The notes below the pieces were generated by a model. The model was not told the origin of the DNA and made no database searches. It was given only the letters and a program-made list of their open reading frames with translations. 64,000 nt of DNA from Spirosoma agri (GTDB lineage Bacteria; Bacteroidota; Bacteroidia; Cytophagales; Spirosomataceae): positions 930,001-994,000 of the forward strand of contig NZ_JAAGNZ010000002.1 of the NCBI RefSeq assembly GCF_010747415.1. Direction: 5' to 3'. Below are positions 40,717 to 48,884 of the stretch, one piece after another (the first letter of the stretch is position 1; each line of letters opens with the position of its first letter). The position numbers were made by a program, and so were the translations under genes.

Positions 40717-41934
40717 TTAGTTGCCTAATGCATTGTAGATCAACAATTGATTGGTCGTTACAACACGATCGCCGGGAGTCAGGCCACTCGTGAGGAACGT
40801 TTTCTGTCCAACCGTTTTATAAATGTTTACCTCGCGTACTGTAGGCTGATTCTCTTTGTTGACCGCCACAACGAAGTTGCGATTCTTGTCGAAGACGACG
40901 GCACCCGCCGGAACCATCACACGCTTGTGGCGACCCGCATACGTTACACTGACATTCGCGAACATCTCCGGTTTCAACCGGTAGTCGGCGTTGTCGAGCG
41001 TGACACGTACTTTGAGCGTCTTACTATCAGGGTCGAGCACGTTAAAAATCTTGTCGATACGGCCATGAAAAATCTTGTCGGGGTAGGAGAGGGTCGTGAT
41101 GGTTGTCGGATCGCCTTCGTGTACGTTCGAGAGATCGGATTCATACACATTGGCCATAACCCAAACCCGGTCCAGATTCGAGATAGTAAATAAATTTTCC
41201 GGATCATCCGAGCGAAGCTCCATGCCCGGCGACGCTGTCTTTTCCACGACAAACCCACTCATGGGCGCTTTCACCACATACACCGAGCCATTGCCGCCCA
41301 GAATCCGGCGTCGCTCGGTCACCCGATTGACTTCACCCTTAGCCGCCAGCAACTGTTCCTTGCTGGCTACCAGCTCGCGCTGCGAACTCAATCCAGCCTG
41401 AGACATATCTTCAGTCACCTGTAGATTTTTCTGCGCCACCGACAATTGGCCACGGGCGGCTATTCCCTGTTGCTCGAGGTCAGCCAGATCGCCCGACCGG
41501 ATCACGGCCAACGTTTGCCCTTTTTTTACAAAATCGCCTAAATCAGCTTTTATCGATTCGATATGGCCGCCCACTAACGGAAACACTTTGACGACCTGAT
41601 CCTGATTGAACGTTATTTTTCCAGTCAGGTTGAGTTCGTTAACCGCATTTTCCAGACGGGCCGTATCAAAATGGGCCGTTGCCAGCAAATTCGTTTCCTT
41701 GCGTTCGGTCGGGGTTGTCTCGTCGGATTTGGCCGAGGATCCACAGCTGCTAAGACCACCCACAAGTAGCAAGCCTGCCAGCGCAGCCAGCGCCCGTTGC
41801 CGTGGTTTAGTAGTTGCCGTCGCGTGAATTAAAAAACCGAAAGCAGAAGTCATTGGTTTATCGATGCTTAGTCCCAATCGATCACGAATTTTAAGCGGTC
41901 GGGAACACGGTACTATGAAGGGGTATCTTTTCAT
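40717..41934 (-). CDS. Efflux RND periplasmic adaptor, CzcB/CusB type
   Basis: The 405-residue product has a lipoprotein-type signal ending GGLSSC (Cys64) after an unusually long N-terminal stretch. Barrel-sandwich/lipoyl halves (VVKVFPLVGGHIESIKADLG and VVKAPMSGFVVE) surround a helical hairpin, and a beta-barrel and membrane-proximal domain end the protein. It bridges an inner-membrane RND pump and a TolC channel. ATG 41934 lies 3 bp after the TolC stop, which supports it through coupling; Met28 (41853) would give a more normal signal. No RND pump gene follows, so the set is incomplete locally. Confidence 0.9.
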   Translation of the reverse strand: MKRYPFIVPCSRPLKIRDRLGLSIDKPMTSAFGFLIHATATTKPRQRALAALAGLLLVGGLSSCGSSAKSDETTPTERKETNLLATAHFDTARLENAVNELNLTGKITFNQDQVVKVFPLVGGHIESIKADLGDFVKKGQTLAVIRSGDLADLEQQGIAARGQLSVAQKNLQVTEDMSQAGLSSQRELVASKEQLLAAKGEVNRVTERRRILGGNGSVYVVKAPMSGFVVEKTASPGMELRSDDPENLFTISNLDRVWVMANVYESDLSNVHEGDPTTITTLSYPDKIFHGRIDKIFNVLDPDSKTLKVRVTLDNADYRLKPEMFANVSVTYAGRHKRVMVPAGAVVFDKNRNFVVAVNKENQPTVREVNIYKTVGQKTFLTSGLTPGDRVVTTNQLLIYNALGN

Positions 41935-41937
41935 GAT

Positions 41938-43284
41938 TTACTTTTGAAAGGGGTTGGTTCCGACCGCAAAGTTTACTTCCTCCATACTTTGCATACGATC
42001 ATTCTGAAGTTGAGCAAACTGGATTTGGCTACTCTTATAGGAGTCGAAAAAGTCAAGAAACTCAACGACATCAATATTTTGCTTCTTGTAATTTGTCGTC
42101 ACACCGTCTATGAGTCGGCCAAAATCATCGTTGAAACGCTGGTCGAATGTGCGGTAGAGTTGTTCAGTCTGAACTGCTTTCGTAAAGGCTTTCTCAACAT
42201 CGCTATCGACCTGTAAAACATACGCTGACATTAGTTGCTGGCTGCTCTGGATGCGAACTTTGGCCGCCTGAATGTTTCCTTGGTTTTTATTAAGTACGGG
42301 TAAACTGATCCCCACGCCGACGCCGAAATAATTCGGAATATAACTGCCATTGCGGTCGTATGTCCCCTGGAGCGTCAGATCGGGAACGGCCATGGCGCGT
42401 TGTAATGTCAGGTTCTGCTGCTCCTGCTTTGCCAGATCGCGGTAACCTTTCAAATCGAACCGATTCTGTTCGGCTAGTTGCACCAATGTGCTTACGTTTA
42501 GGCTGTTGATCGTGAAGCGGTCGAGTGCTTCGGGAGCGACTACCGGCTGAATGGCAGCTGTCGGGCTGGTATTCAGCAATACGACCAAGTCAGCCTGATC
42601 GTCGATCAGTCGGCGGAGTAACTGCTGCCGTTCGGTGGTCAGGCTAAAGAGGTAGGCCTTTAAGCGGGTCAAATCTTTTAACGGTACATTGCCCTTATCA
42701 AATTGCTGTTGATACAGAGAAACCGTCTGCTGAAGCGTGGCAATTTCCTGGTTATAGACGTTCAGCGTTTGACGAGCGTAGAACAAATCGTAAAACGTCG
42801 TGTGAAGCTGATAGGTAAGGGTGCGCAGCAGGTCGTAAAATCGGTCGGCGGCTAATTCTGTGTTTGTTCTGGCGATGGCGAGTTGTTTGTTCCGTTTGCC
42901 CGCCAGCCTGATCAGTTGCTGGACTTGTACAACCTGCTGGGCATTGGTCTGTTTAAACGGCAACAACTCCCTAGTTTGCTGGTTATATGGCATCGTCTCA
43001 ACATAAACGGCTGGATTGACCCGTAACTGCGACTGAATTTCGTAGGCTTTGTTTTCGCTGATACCTAGTTGGGTAGCCAGAACGGTTAGATTGTGAGCCT
43101 TGAACTGCTCATCTGCCTGATTGATGGTCAGCTTCAGCGTATCGGTAGGCGGGAGCGCGGGCGGATTGGTATTGATAACCGGCGTTTGCGCAAACGAACG
43201 GCCAACTGATAAACTCAGGGCGACACCTACCGCCAGGGCGGTATGAAATGAAGGAAAACGAATCGATAGTATGCGCAGGACCAT
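41938..43284 (-). CDS. TolC-family outer-membrane efflux channel, CzcC type
   Basis: The 448-residue product is read from the ATG at 43284, which gives a standard signal peptide (ALAVGVALSLSVGRSFA); a longer frame reaches 43335. It has two TolC repeats, with YQLHTTFYDLFYARQTLNVY in the first and GVGVGISLPVLNKNQGNIQAA marking the second. It forms the trimeric outer-membrane tunnel for the adaptor that starts 3 bp after its stop. Substrate could be metal ions (CzcC-like) or small organics; not decidable here. Confidence 0.9.
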   Translation of the reverse strand: MVLRILSIRFPSFHTALAVGVALSLSVGRSFAQTPVINTNPPALPPTDTLKLTINQADEQFKAHNLTVLATQLGISENKAYEIQSQLRVNPAVYVETMPYNQQTRELLPFKQTNAQQVVQVQQLIRLAGKRNKQLAIARTNTELAADRFYDLLRTLTYQLHTTFYDLFYARQTLNVYNQEIATLQQTVSLYQQQFDKGNVPLKDLTRLKAYLFSLTTERQQLLRRLIDDQADLVVLLNTSPTAAIQPVVAPEALDRFTINSLNVSTLVQLAEQNRFDLKGYRDLAKQEQQNLTLQRAMAVPDLTLQGTYDRNGSYIPNYFGVGVGISLPVLNKNQGNIQAAKVRIQSSQQLMSAYVLQVDSDVEKAFTKAVQTEQLYRTFDQRFNDDFGRLIDGVTTNYKKQNIDVVEFLDFFDSYKSSQIQFAQLQNDRMQSMEEVNFAVGTNPFQK

Positions 43285-43408
43285 GTTGAACAATGTGGGT
43301 AGCACTATGTCAACAGCAAAGGTCATCAGACGCAATTAAAGGCTGCTTAAACCGGAATTAAAAGGCAGTTAAACGTTTGCGTAAACCACGAACGCCGTAA
43401 ACGAACAA

Positions 43409-43436
43409 CGACCTGCTCCATAACTGGAACAGGTCG
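43409..43436 (-). terminator. Hairpin downstream of the YtxH pair
   Basis: CGACCTG(C)TCCA, loop TAAC, TGGA(A)CAGGTCG: 12 positions with one mismatch. It lies 39 bp after the end of the minus-strand YtxH gene; the T run is weak. Confidence 0.55.
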
Positions 43437-43474
43437 CTGCAATTTTCAAGACGTTGAGTATAGTAAATTCGGTA

Positions 43475-43849
43475 CTAGCTGACTTTAATCGAATCTTTTG
43501 AATCTTCAACACCAGCTTTCGCGTCGTCGGCTAGTTCGTCAACTTTATTGTTGTATTTCGTGGCAAAGTCGTCTTTCTTATCGTTGATCGTTTCCTGGGC
43601 TTGATCTTTGTATTGATTATACTGATCTTTTGCTTTGTCAGCATACTGACCAACCTGAGACTTTGCCTGCTCAAATCCTTCTTTCACCTGTGAAACACCT
43701 TTTTGAAGCTGATCTTTAAGACCGTCAGTGCGTTTGCTGGCTTCTTCAGTTAACTTATCCCGCGTTTCTTTACCACTCCGGGGAGCTGTAAGAATACCAA
43801 TAACAACGCCAGTGATTATGCCCGTTAGAAAATCTCTTGTGCTTCTCAT
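43475..43849 (-). CDS. YtxH domain-containing protein (long form)
   Basis: The 124-residue product starts at the ATG at 43849 (an upstream TTG is less likely). One N-terminal membrane segment (DFLTGIITGVVIGILTAP) is followed at once by RSGKETRDKL, the YtxH signature. A long charged helix rich in K, D, Q and A (KDQYNQYKDQAQETINDKK) completes it. YtxH proteins are general-stress membrane proteins of unknown mechanism. Second gene of a two-gene unit with the short YtxH 36 bp upstream. Confidence 0.9.
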   Translation of the reverse strand: MRSTRDFLTGIITGVVIGILTAPRSGKETRDKLTEEASKRTDGLKDQLQKGVSQVKEGFEQAKSQVGQYADKAKDQYNQYKDQAQETINDKKDDFATKYNNKVDELADDAKAGVEDSKDSIKVS

Positions 43850-43885
43850 GTTTTTATTCAATTTAGGTGATTGGTGACTTTTTAA

Positions 43886-44137
43886 TTAGTAGTTAGCTTT
43901 CTTCTTCACTTTGCTGACGACATCCTGCGTTTTCTCAGAAGCATTATCAACATAGTCGTTATACTGGCTACGAATGTTATCCAAACCAGACTGCAACTGA
44001 TCCTGAAGATCTTTGAAGAACGAATCTGACTCAGACGTGATCCGCTTGCGGGTTTTCTTGCCGCTTTCAGGTGCAAGTAAAAGACCAACAACAGCGCCAA
44101 CGGCTAATCCAACTACTATTCCGGGTAACGATTTCAT
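43886..44137 (-). CDS. YtxH domain-containing protein (short form)
   Basis: The 83-residue product has a single N-terminal membrane segment (IVVGLAVGAVVGLLLAPES), the YtxH motif GKKTRKRI and a charged helix (FFKDLQDQLQSGLDNIRSQ). It is a paralogue of the next gene downstream. Its 5' region contains a 16-bp tandem duplication (44165-44196). Stress-related role inferred from the family. Confidence 0.9.
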   Translation of the reverse strand: MKSLPGIVVGLAVGAVVGLLLAPESGKKTRKRITSESDSFFKDLQDQLQSGLDNIRSQYNDYVDNASEKTQDVVSKVKKKANY

Positions 44138-44164
44138 GATTTCTCAGATTTAGTGTGTGACTGA

Positions 44165-44196
44165 TTACTCCTTTTGCTTATTACTCCTTTTGCTTA
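44165..44196. repeat. Perfect 16-bp tandem duplication in the YtxH leader
   Basis: TTACTCCTTTTGCTTA occurs twice in a row. On the minus strand it reads TAAGCAAAAGGAGTAA, each copy holding AAGGAG. The nearer copy ends 28 nt before the ATG, too far for a normal ribosome site. Confidence 0.8.
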
Positions 44197-44427
44197 GAAA
44201 AATCTGTACCAGAACGCTGTAAATAAACTAAGTTGATGATTTATAGAGAGTTAGTGTTTATGTCTCGCCGTTAAGTAAAGAGACGATGTGAGGATTATTT
44301 TCTACAAAGGGCCCCAATAGTTCCTCACCCCATTTCAGCGACAAGGGCCATTCCCTGTATGATTAATGAATCAGCTACGACGACGAAGGCGCTTTAAGTT
44401 GATGAACGGATTGGTCCAACAACAAAA

Positions 44428-44457
44428 AATCCCCACGCTCAACTTGGCGTAGGGATT
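44428..44457 (-). terminator. Intrinsic terminator after the Lmo0937-like gene
   Basis: On the minus strand AATCCCTACGC, an 8-nt loop and GCGTGGGGATT form an 11-bp stem with one mismatch, followed by a T run (A run at 44424-44429). Confidence 0.75.
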
Positions 44458-44584
44458 CCGTACCCACCGTAACTTGTACTTAACCTAAAATGATATTACC
44501 TAGATCTTACTCTGACTAGGTATGTTCTGTATGTCTTTGAATCCAAAACTATGGATGAAAAGGTAGTAATTGATGATGAGCGCC

Positions 44585-44746
44585 TTAAACACCTCTTCCT
44601 TGAACTAGGCGCAAAATGACTGCAATAACTGCAATAACCAGTAACACGTGAATCAAATTACCCAGACCAAAACTACCAAATCCTATGAAGCCAAGGAGCC
44701 AGATAATGACCAACACAACGGCTATTATATACAGCAAATTTCCCAT
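44585..44746 (-). CDS. Lmo0937-family small membrane protein
   Basis: The 53-residue product was found by reading the minus strand from the ATG at 44746. It begins MGNLLYIIAVVLVIIWLLGF, then a Gly/Phe turn (IGFGSFGLGN), a second hydrophobic segment LIHVLLVIAVIAVILRL and a short VQGRGV tail. This two-helix pattern is that of the Lmo0937 family, very common in Bacteroidota next to stress genes; its function is unknown. It lies between the YtxH pair and a receiver gene, with its own terminator at 44428. Confidence 0.85.
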   Translation of the reverse strand: MGNLLYIIAVVLVIIWLLGFIGFGSFGLGNLIHVLLVIAVIAVILRLVQGRGV

Positions 44747-45174
44747 GACGTTGTTGAGTAAATCAGAGCTGATTGTCTCGCACTTGTCATTCTTAGTAGA
44801 AAAAGTTATGCCAAAAGGATCACCCTACCTAAAATCGAAACAAAACATATCTTAGTGCGTTGTAAATGAGCATCTAGTCAGCAGAACAGCGCAGATCGTA
44901 TTGTATAGATTTAGCCAATAATGCATAGTGAAGTTGTAGACTAAATTCTACAGTTGTAGAAATAGCGTGAAAAAATGCCCCACTCTACAAACGGGGTTGA
45001 TGGATAAGATCGGCTTTGTAGCCCGATTTACTGGCCGCTCAAAAAACGTAAACTGCCTATAATGTGGGCTTTACTAAGTATATATACGTTTTCGGTAAGT
45101 GCCTGACATTCTTCGGCATAGATTTATATATAAAGTAAGAGGATCGATCCATAGGATTAATTGTAGTAACAGCG
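44747..45174. other. 428-bp divergent regulatory region
   Basis: No ORF seen. It must hold promoters for the Lmo0937-like gene (minus) and the receiver gene (plus). A 7-bp palindrome TTCTACA-GT-TGTAGAA lies at 44946-44961, with a further TTGTAGA copy at 44933-44939, which could be an operator. AT-rich TATATATA stretches lie at about 45075-45135. Confidence 0.45.
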
Positions 45175-45591
45175 ATGATGGGAGTTAGCACCAGACCAAA
45201 GTTTAGGCCAGCCATAGTGAATACAGCCACCAGTACGAAGAGGATTCTGATTATTGACGACGAAGCGGATATTTGTTTATTATTGTCAGGCCTACTTCGG
45301 AAGCTTGGTTATATTCCAACTTGCGCTCATTTTATTGAAGAAGGCCGTCAGTGTTTGAACACACAGAAATTCGACGCTATTTTTCTGGACCTGAACCTGC
45401 CCGATGGGATTGGCTTTGATCTACTGCCGTTTATCAAAGAAGATCAGGCACAAGCCAAGATAATCATGATAAGCGCCTTCGACGGACAGGCGGAACGTAA
45501 GCGGGCTACGGAACAGGGAGCCGACTATTTTGTAGGAAAACCATTCACGCGTCGCTCGGTTGAACTGGCTTTGCAAACCATTCAGGTTTGA
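45175..45591 (+). CDS. Single-domain response regulator (CheY-like receiver)
   Basis: The 138-residue product has a ~20-residue N-terminal extension followed by one receiver domain: LIIDDEAD, phospho-acceptor Asp72 (IFLDLNLPDG), conserved Ser/Thr region (IMISAFDG) and Lys122 (YFVGKPF). There is no output domain, so it acts as a phosphate relay or by protein contact. It lies 91 bp upstream of the NtrC-type gene, whose promoter is inside its 3' end. Confidence 0.92.
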   Translation: MMGVSTRPKFRPAIVNTATSTKRILIIDDEADICLLLSGLLRKLGYIPTCAHFIEEGRQCLNTQKFDAIFLDLNLPDGIGFDLLPFIKEDQAQAKIIMISAFDGQAERKRATEQGADYFVGKPFTRRSVELALQTIQV

Positions 45592-45600
45592 GTATCTTTG
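45570..45600 (+). promoter_or_regulatory. Complete Bacteroidota promoter (TTTG-N19-TAnnTTTG)
   Basis: TTTG at 45570-45573, 19 nt, then TATCTTTG at 45593-45600: both boxes and the spacing match the Bacteroidota sigma-ABfr consensus. It overlaps the last codons of the receiver gene and would give the NtrC-type gene an untranslated leader of about 75 nt. Confidence 0.65.
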
Positions 45601-45682
45601 TTTATGTAGCCGGGAGCATCATTCTCGACCATTCATTCGTTACTAATTGGCATAGGTTGTTCGAATCGGCTGCTACTACTTC

Positions 45683-47149
45683 ATGGAAAAGATTTTAATC
45701 GTTGACGATAACAATGATATATGCCTGCTTCTTGAGCGTTTTCTGAGTAAGCAAGGTTATAAAACGGCGTCGGTCCAACGGGGTGAGGACGGTCTCGTTT
45801 TACTACGGAAAGAATCGTTCGAACTGGTTATCTGTGACTTCAAATTACCTGATATTGACGGTTTAGAGATGTTGCGCCGGATAAAGGTATTACACCCCTC
45901 AACGGCTGTTATAATAATTACGGGCTATTCTGATGTGCGGGTTGCGGTTCAAACCGTCAAACACGGAGCTTATGATTATGTTACCAAGCCCCTTTACCCC
46001 GATGAGATCCTGTATACGATTAAGAGTGCGCTCGAACGTCGTCTTCAATCGCTGAGTCAGCCGGCCGACTCGTCTGCATCGGCTGCAACTGCAACGTCGG
46101 TGAAGCCGACCAGAGCGGCCAAAAGTCTCATCGCACCCGATGGCAAACGATTCATCTTCGGCAAGAGCCGGGTGGCCGAACAACTTCAGAAGCATATTGA
46201 TCTGATTGCTCCGACGGATATGTCGGTCATCATTACTGGCGAAACCGGCACGGGTAAAGAGTTTGTCGCTAATGCGATTCACCTCAAAAGTAAACGCGCC
46301 GATAAGCCGTTCGTCGCCATCGACTGTGGCGCACTAAGTAAAGACCTAGCAGGTAGTGAGCTGTTTGGCCACGTCAAGGGCTCATTTACAGGGGCGATGG
46401 CCGATAAAGCCGGTAGCTTCGAGTTTGCTAATGGCGGAACGTTGTTTCTGGATGAAATCGGTAACCTGTCGTACGATAATCAGATCAAGCTGTTACGGGT
46501 TCTCCAGGAGCGTAAAATTCGGCGGATTGGGTCTAACCAGGATATTGCCGTTGACGTACGGATCATCGTCGCTACGAATGAGGATCTGCGCGAAGCCGTT
46601 CGGCAGGGACGATTCCGGGAAGATATCTACCATCGGATTGCTGAGTTTGAGATTCATCTGGCCCCCCTTCGCGAACGCAAGGCGGATGTGATGATCTTCG
46701 CCGAACATTTTCTGGAGCTGGCCAATCAGCAATTGGAGAAAGACATTATCGGTTTCAATGACGAAGCGAAGGAGAAGTTAAAAGAATACTTTTGGCATGG
46801 CAACCTTCGTGAACTACAGAATGTGGTGAAACGCTCTGTATTGCTTACGCAGGGTGACTACATAGAGGCCGATGTGTTGCCGCAAGAAATTGTTACTCCT
46901 CAGTACTTGACGGCTTCAGATACATTGAGCAATGGGGCTCAGGTAAGCTATGACGTGGCTCGTCCCGGTGTTCCGGTCATTAGTCAGTCAGCGGCTAATC
47001 TGAAATCGGTTTCCGAAAATGCAGAACGGGCTGCCATCCTGAAAGTACTCGAAAAGACGGGCTACAACAAGACAAAGGCTGCTGAAGTCCTGAACATTGA
47101 TCGTAAAACGCTTTACAATAAGCTCAAAGCGTATGATATTCATTTGTAG
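45683..47149 (+). CDS. NtrC-family sigma-54-dependent response regulator
   Basis: The 488-residue product has three domains. The receiver (1-120) has Asp52 (VICDFKLPDIDG). The AAA+ domain (about 155-395) has Walker A GETGTGKEF near 186, the sigma-54 contact loop GSFTGA (in place of GAFTGA) near 232, and TLFLDEIGNL. The C-terminal Fis-type helix-turn-helix has NKTKAAEVLNIDRKTLYNKL. It activates sigma-54 promoters when phosphorylated. Its kinase is not adjacent; the REC-PAS-kinase at 48885 is a candidate partner. The GSFTGA variant is compatible with function in known homologues. Confidence 0.95.
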   Translation: MEKILIVDDNNDICLLLERFLSKQGYKTASVQRGEDGLVLLRKESFELVICDFKLPDIDGLEMLRRIKVLHPSTAVIIITGYSDVRVAVQTVKHGAYDYVTKPLYPDEILYTIKSALERRLQSLSQPADSSASAATATSVKPTRAAKSLIAPDGKRFIFGKSRVAEQLQKHIDLIAPTDMSVIITGETGTGKEFVANAIHLKSKRADKPFVAIDCGALSKDLAGSELFGHVKGSFTGAMADKAGSFEFANGGTLFLDEIGNLSYDNQIKLLRVLQERKIRRIGSNQDIAVDVRIIVATNEDLREAVRQGRFREDIYHRIAEFEIHLAPLRERKADVMIFAEHFLELANQQLEKDIIGFNDEAKEKLKEYFWHGNLRELQNVVKRSVLLTQGDYIEADVLPQEIVTPQYLTASDTLSNGAQVSYDVARPGVPVISQSAANLKSVSENAERAAILKVLEKTGYNKTKAAEVLNIDRKTLYNKLKAYDIHL

Positions 47150-47152
47150 GTC

Positions 47153-47200
47153 AAAAAAGTAGGGGGTGGACCGATAATTCGATTCACCCCCTGCTTTTTG
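47153..47200. terminator. Bidirectional terminator between convergent genes
   Basis: An 8-bp stem AGGGGGTG / CACCCCCT is flanked by an A run on the left (47153-47158) and a T run on the right (47195-47199), so it can end both the NtrC-type gene and the beta-barrel gene. Confidence 0.8.
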
Positions 47201-47202
47201 AC

Positions 47203-47847
47203 TTAGTTGATGCTGAAACCTACCGAAAGTAGACCTACTCCGTTTTTCGCGTTACCCAGTACTGTACGAGCAGCCCCCGTGTTCGCAATATTTTGAAAGC
47301 CTTGCGCATACCTTGCACCAATGAATGCTTTTCCGAAATAGACATTCAGTCCACCGGCCAGACCATAATCGACTTTATTGAAGTTATCGCGGTTAATCGC
47401 TGATGTGCCAGAGCCAAAATCGCCGTTTGAGTTAACGTTGGAATTCAGTAGGTAAGAAACATAGGGACCTGCCTGCAATTCAACCGATTGGCCTAGCTTG
47501 AATGTAGCCAGAACCGGTAGTTCGGCGTAGTTGAGCCGGAAGGTGTTTTTTCCGTTGAAGCCCAGAACGTTATAATCGGCTGATGCACCCTTCGTGGTAT
47601 ACAATAACTCCGGTTGAATGGCAAAGAACTCGCCAATAGGTGCCTGCGCAAACACACCAAGGTGAAAGCCGATCCGTTCATTTTTGTTCGCTACACCCTG
47701 ACTGTCATAATAAAGTGAACTTGCGTTTAAACCACCCTTGATACCCGCCCGAACTTTGCCTTGGGCCACCGCTTCGGTTGACGTTGACACGTAAGTACCA
47801 ATCGTTAGGATAGCTGCTGTAAAGAGAGTACTTGCTGAGATTTTCAT
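47203..47847 (-). CDS. Outer-membrane beta-barrel protein (porin/PorT-like family)
   Basis: The 214-residue product is read from the ATG at 47847, giving a clear signal peptide (MKISASTLFTAAILTIGTYV). The mature part starts VRAGIKGGLNASSLY and shows alternating amphipathic beta strands with FAIQPELLYTTKGAS and NYAELPVLATFKL, typical of the small 8-strand Bacteroidota beta-barrel family. The terminal strand ends in SVGFSIN. Role unknown. Confidence 0.88.
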   Translation of the reverse strand: MKISASTLFTAAILTIGTYVSTSTEAVAQGKVRAGIKGGLNASSLYYDSQGVANKNERIGFHLGVFAQAPIGEFFAIQPELLYTTKGASADYNVLGFNGKNTFRLNYAELPVLATFKLGQSVELQAGPYVSYLLNSNVNSNGDFGSGTSAINRDNFNKVDYGLAGGLNVYFGKAFIGARYAQGFQNIANTGAARTVLGNAKNGVGLLSVGFSIN

Positions 47848-48352
47848 AGTGTTGAATGTTGGACTTTGTAGCAGGAACACGTCCCGTTGCCGGACTCACC
47901 GTTAAAAATTCGTGCCAGATTCGGCAAAAATTTCGGTTAGTTACTGTGTTTGTCTGTATTTCAGGGCCTTTGGGAATTTTGTGTTTAATTGGACTTTTCT
48001 AATTTGTTCCTCTGTCAGCGAATAGTGCGGACCTGTTTCCACAGAATAGGGAATAAACGTTCATAGTAAGGGTCAATTTGGTTCATCCTCTTGTTTCGGG
48101 GTAAAATTAGCCTGCTGGTGAACGTTACTTGTCAGGCAAGGCGAATAGTAATAGGTAATCAGAATGAGGTGTGGCGTTAGTACTTTGTTCGTTGTGAACA
48201 CGTTATAGCTGACAGTTTTTCTTTACTTTTGATAACGGTAACTACGTCTAAACAGCACGATGCCAGTTGATAAGGTTGTCATGTGTGCGACTTGCCTCTC
48301 GGCGATAACTACCGCCAGGTTTTCTTACCCGTAACTGCTTGATTTTAATTGT
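47848..48352. other. 505-bp divergent intergenic region
   Basis: No convincing ORF. It contains the promoter of the beta-barrel gene on the left and a full TAnnTTTG box for the receiver gene at 48224. A TCTGGCACGAATTTTTAAC segment on the minus strand (47902-47920) has a sigma-54-like -24 half but lacks the -12 GC. Confidence 0.45.
48224..48231 (+). promoter_or_regulatory. TAnnTTTG -7 box upstream of the Rcp1-like receiver
   Basis: TACTTTTG is a full match. The implied leader to the ATG at 48353 is about 115 nt. No standard -33 partner. Confidence 0.4.
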
Positions 48353-48793
48353 ATGAGTCTGAAATCTACTGCGATGACTGTGCTTATTGCCGACGACGAT
48401 GCCGATGATCGCATGCTTCTGGAGCAGGCAATGCGACAGAATGGCTACGACAAACAGATTAAGTTCGTTGAAGATGGCGAACAACTCATGGAGTATATGA
48501 GACGGGAGGGGCGATTTACTGAGCAAACGGCTCCCTGGCCCAGCCTGTTGATTCTAGATCTGAATATGCCTCGTAAAAACGGCTTTCAGGCACTTACTGA
48601 AATCAAAGCTGATCCGGCACTCCGGCGTTTGCCAATCGTGGTCATGACAACATCATCGACCGACGAGGATGTGATCAGAAGTTATAATCTGGGCGTTAAC
48701 TCGTTTATAACAAAACCGTTTAGTTTCAATCGGATGGTTGAAATGATAGGTGCCCTTAAAACGTATTGGATGGATACGGTAAAGTTACCTTAG
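48353..48793 (+). CDS. Rcp1-type single-domain response regulator
   Basis: The 146-residue product is one receiver domain of the type paired with phytochrome-like kinases: LIADDDADDR, phospho-acceptor Asp69 (LLILDLNMPRKNG), VVMTTSS and KPFSF. It has no output domain. It lies 91 bp upstream of the REC-PAS-kinase and on the same strand, so it may be the kinase's phosphoryl acceptor. Confidence 0.93.
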   Translation: MSLKSTAMTVLIADDDADDRMLLEQAMRQNGYDKQIKFVEDGEQLMEYMRREGRFTEQTAPWPSLLILDLNMPRKNGFQALTEIKADPALRRLPIVVMTTSSTDEDVIRSYNLGVNSFITKPFSFNRMVEMIGALKTYWMDTVKLP

Positions 48794-48884
48794 GCGATTA
48801 GGCTGCGTCTTAAGAGTATCAATTAAAGAAAGTTGACTAGTTCATGATATAAGCCCAAACTGTGGGGGATAACCCGAAAATTGT

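Larger units (their letters stand above)
44138..44584. other. 447-bp region upstream of the YtxH genes
   Basis: No ORF of credible quality. It holds the duplicated 16-mer at 44165-44196 (5' leader of the YtxH unit) and a terminator at 44428-44457 for the minus-strand small gene. I find no full TAnnTTTG box here on the minus strand. Confidence 0.5.

Noticed and set aside
44797-44813. Sigma-54-like TTGGCATAACTTTTTCT upstream of the Lmo0937-like gene
   Set aside because: The -24 GG is present, but the nearly invariant GC of the -12 element is TC. With an NtrC activator nearby it was tempting, but one strong mismatch at the key position is not enough.
47902-47920. Sigma-54-like TGGCACG half-site upstream of the beta-barrel gene
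   Set aside because: The -12 part reads TTTAA instead of TTGC, so it is not a supported promoter.
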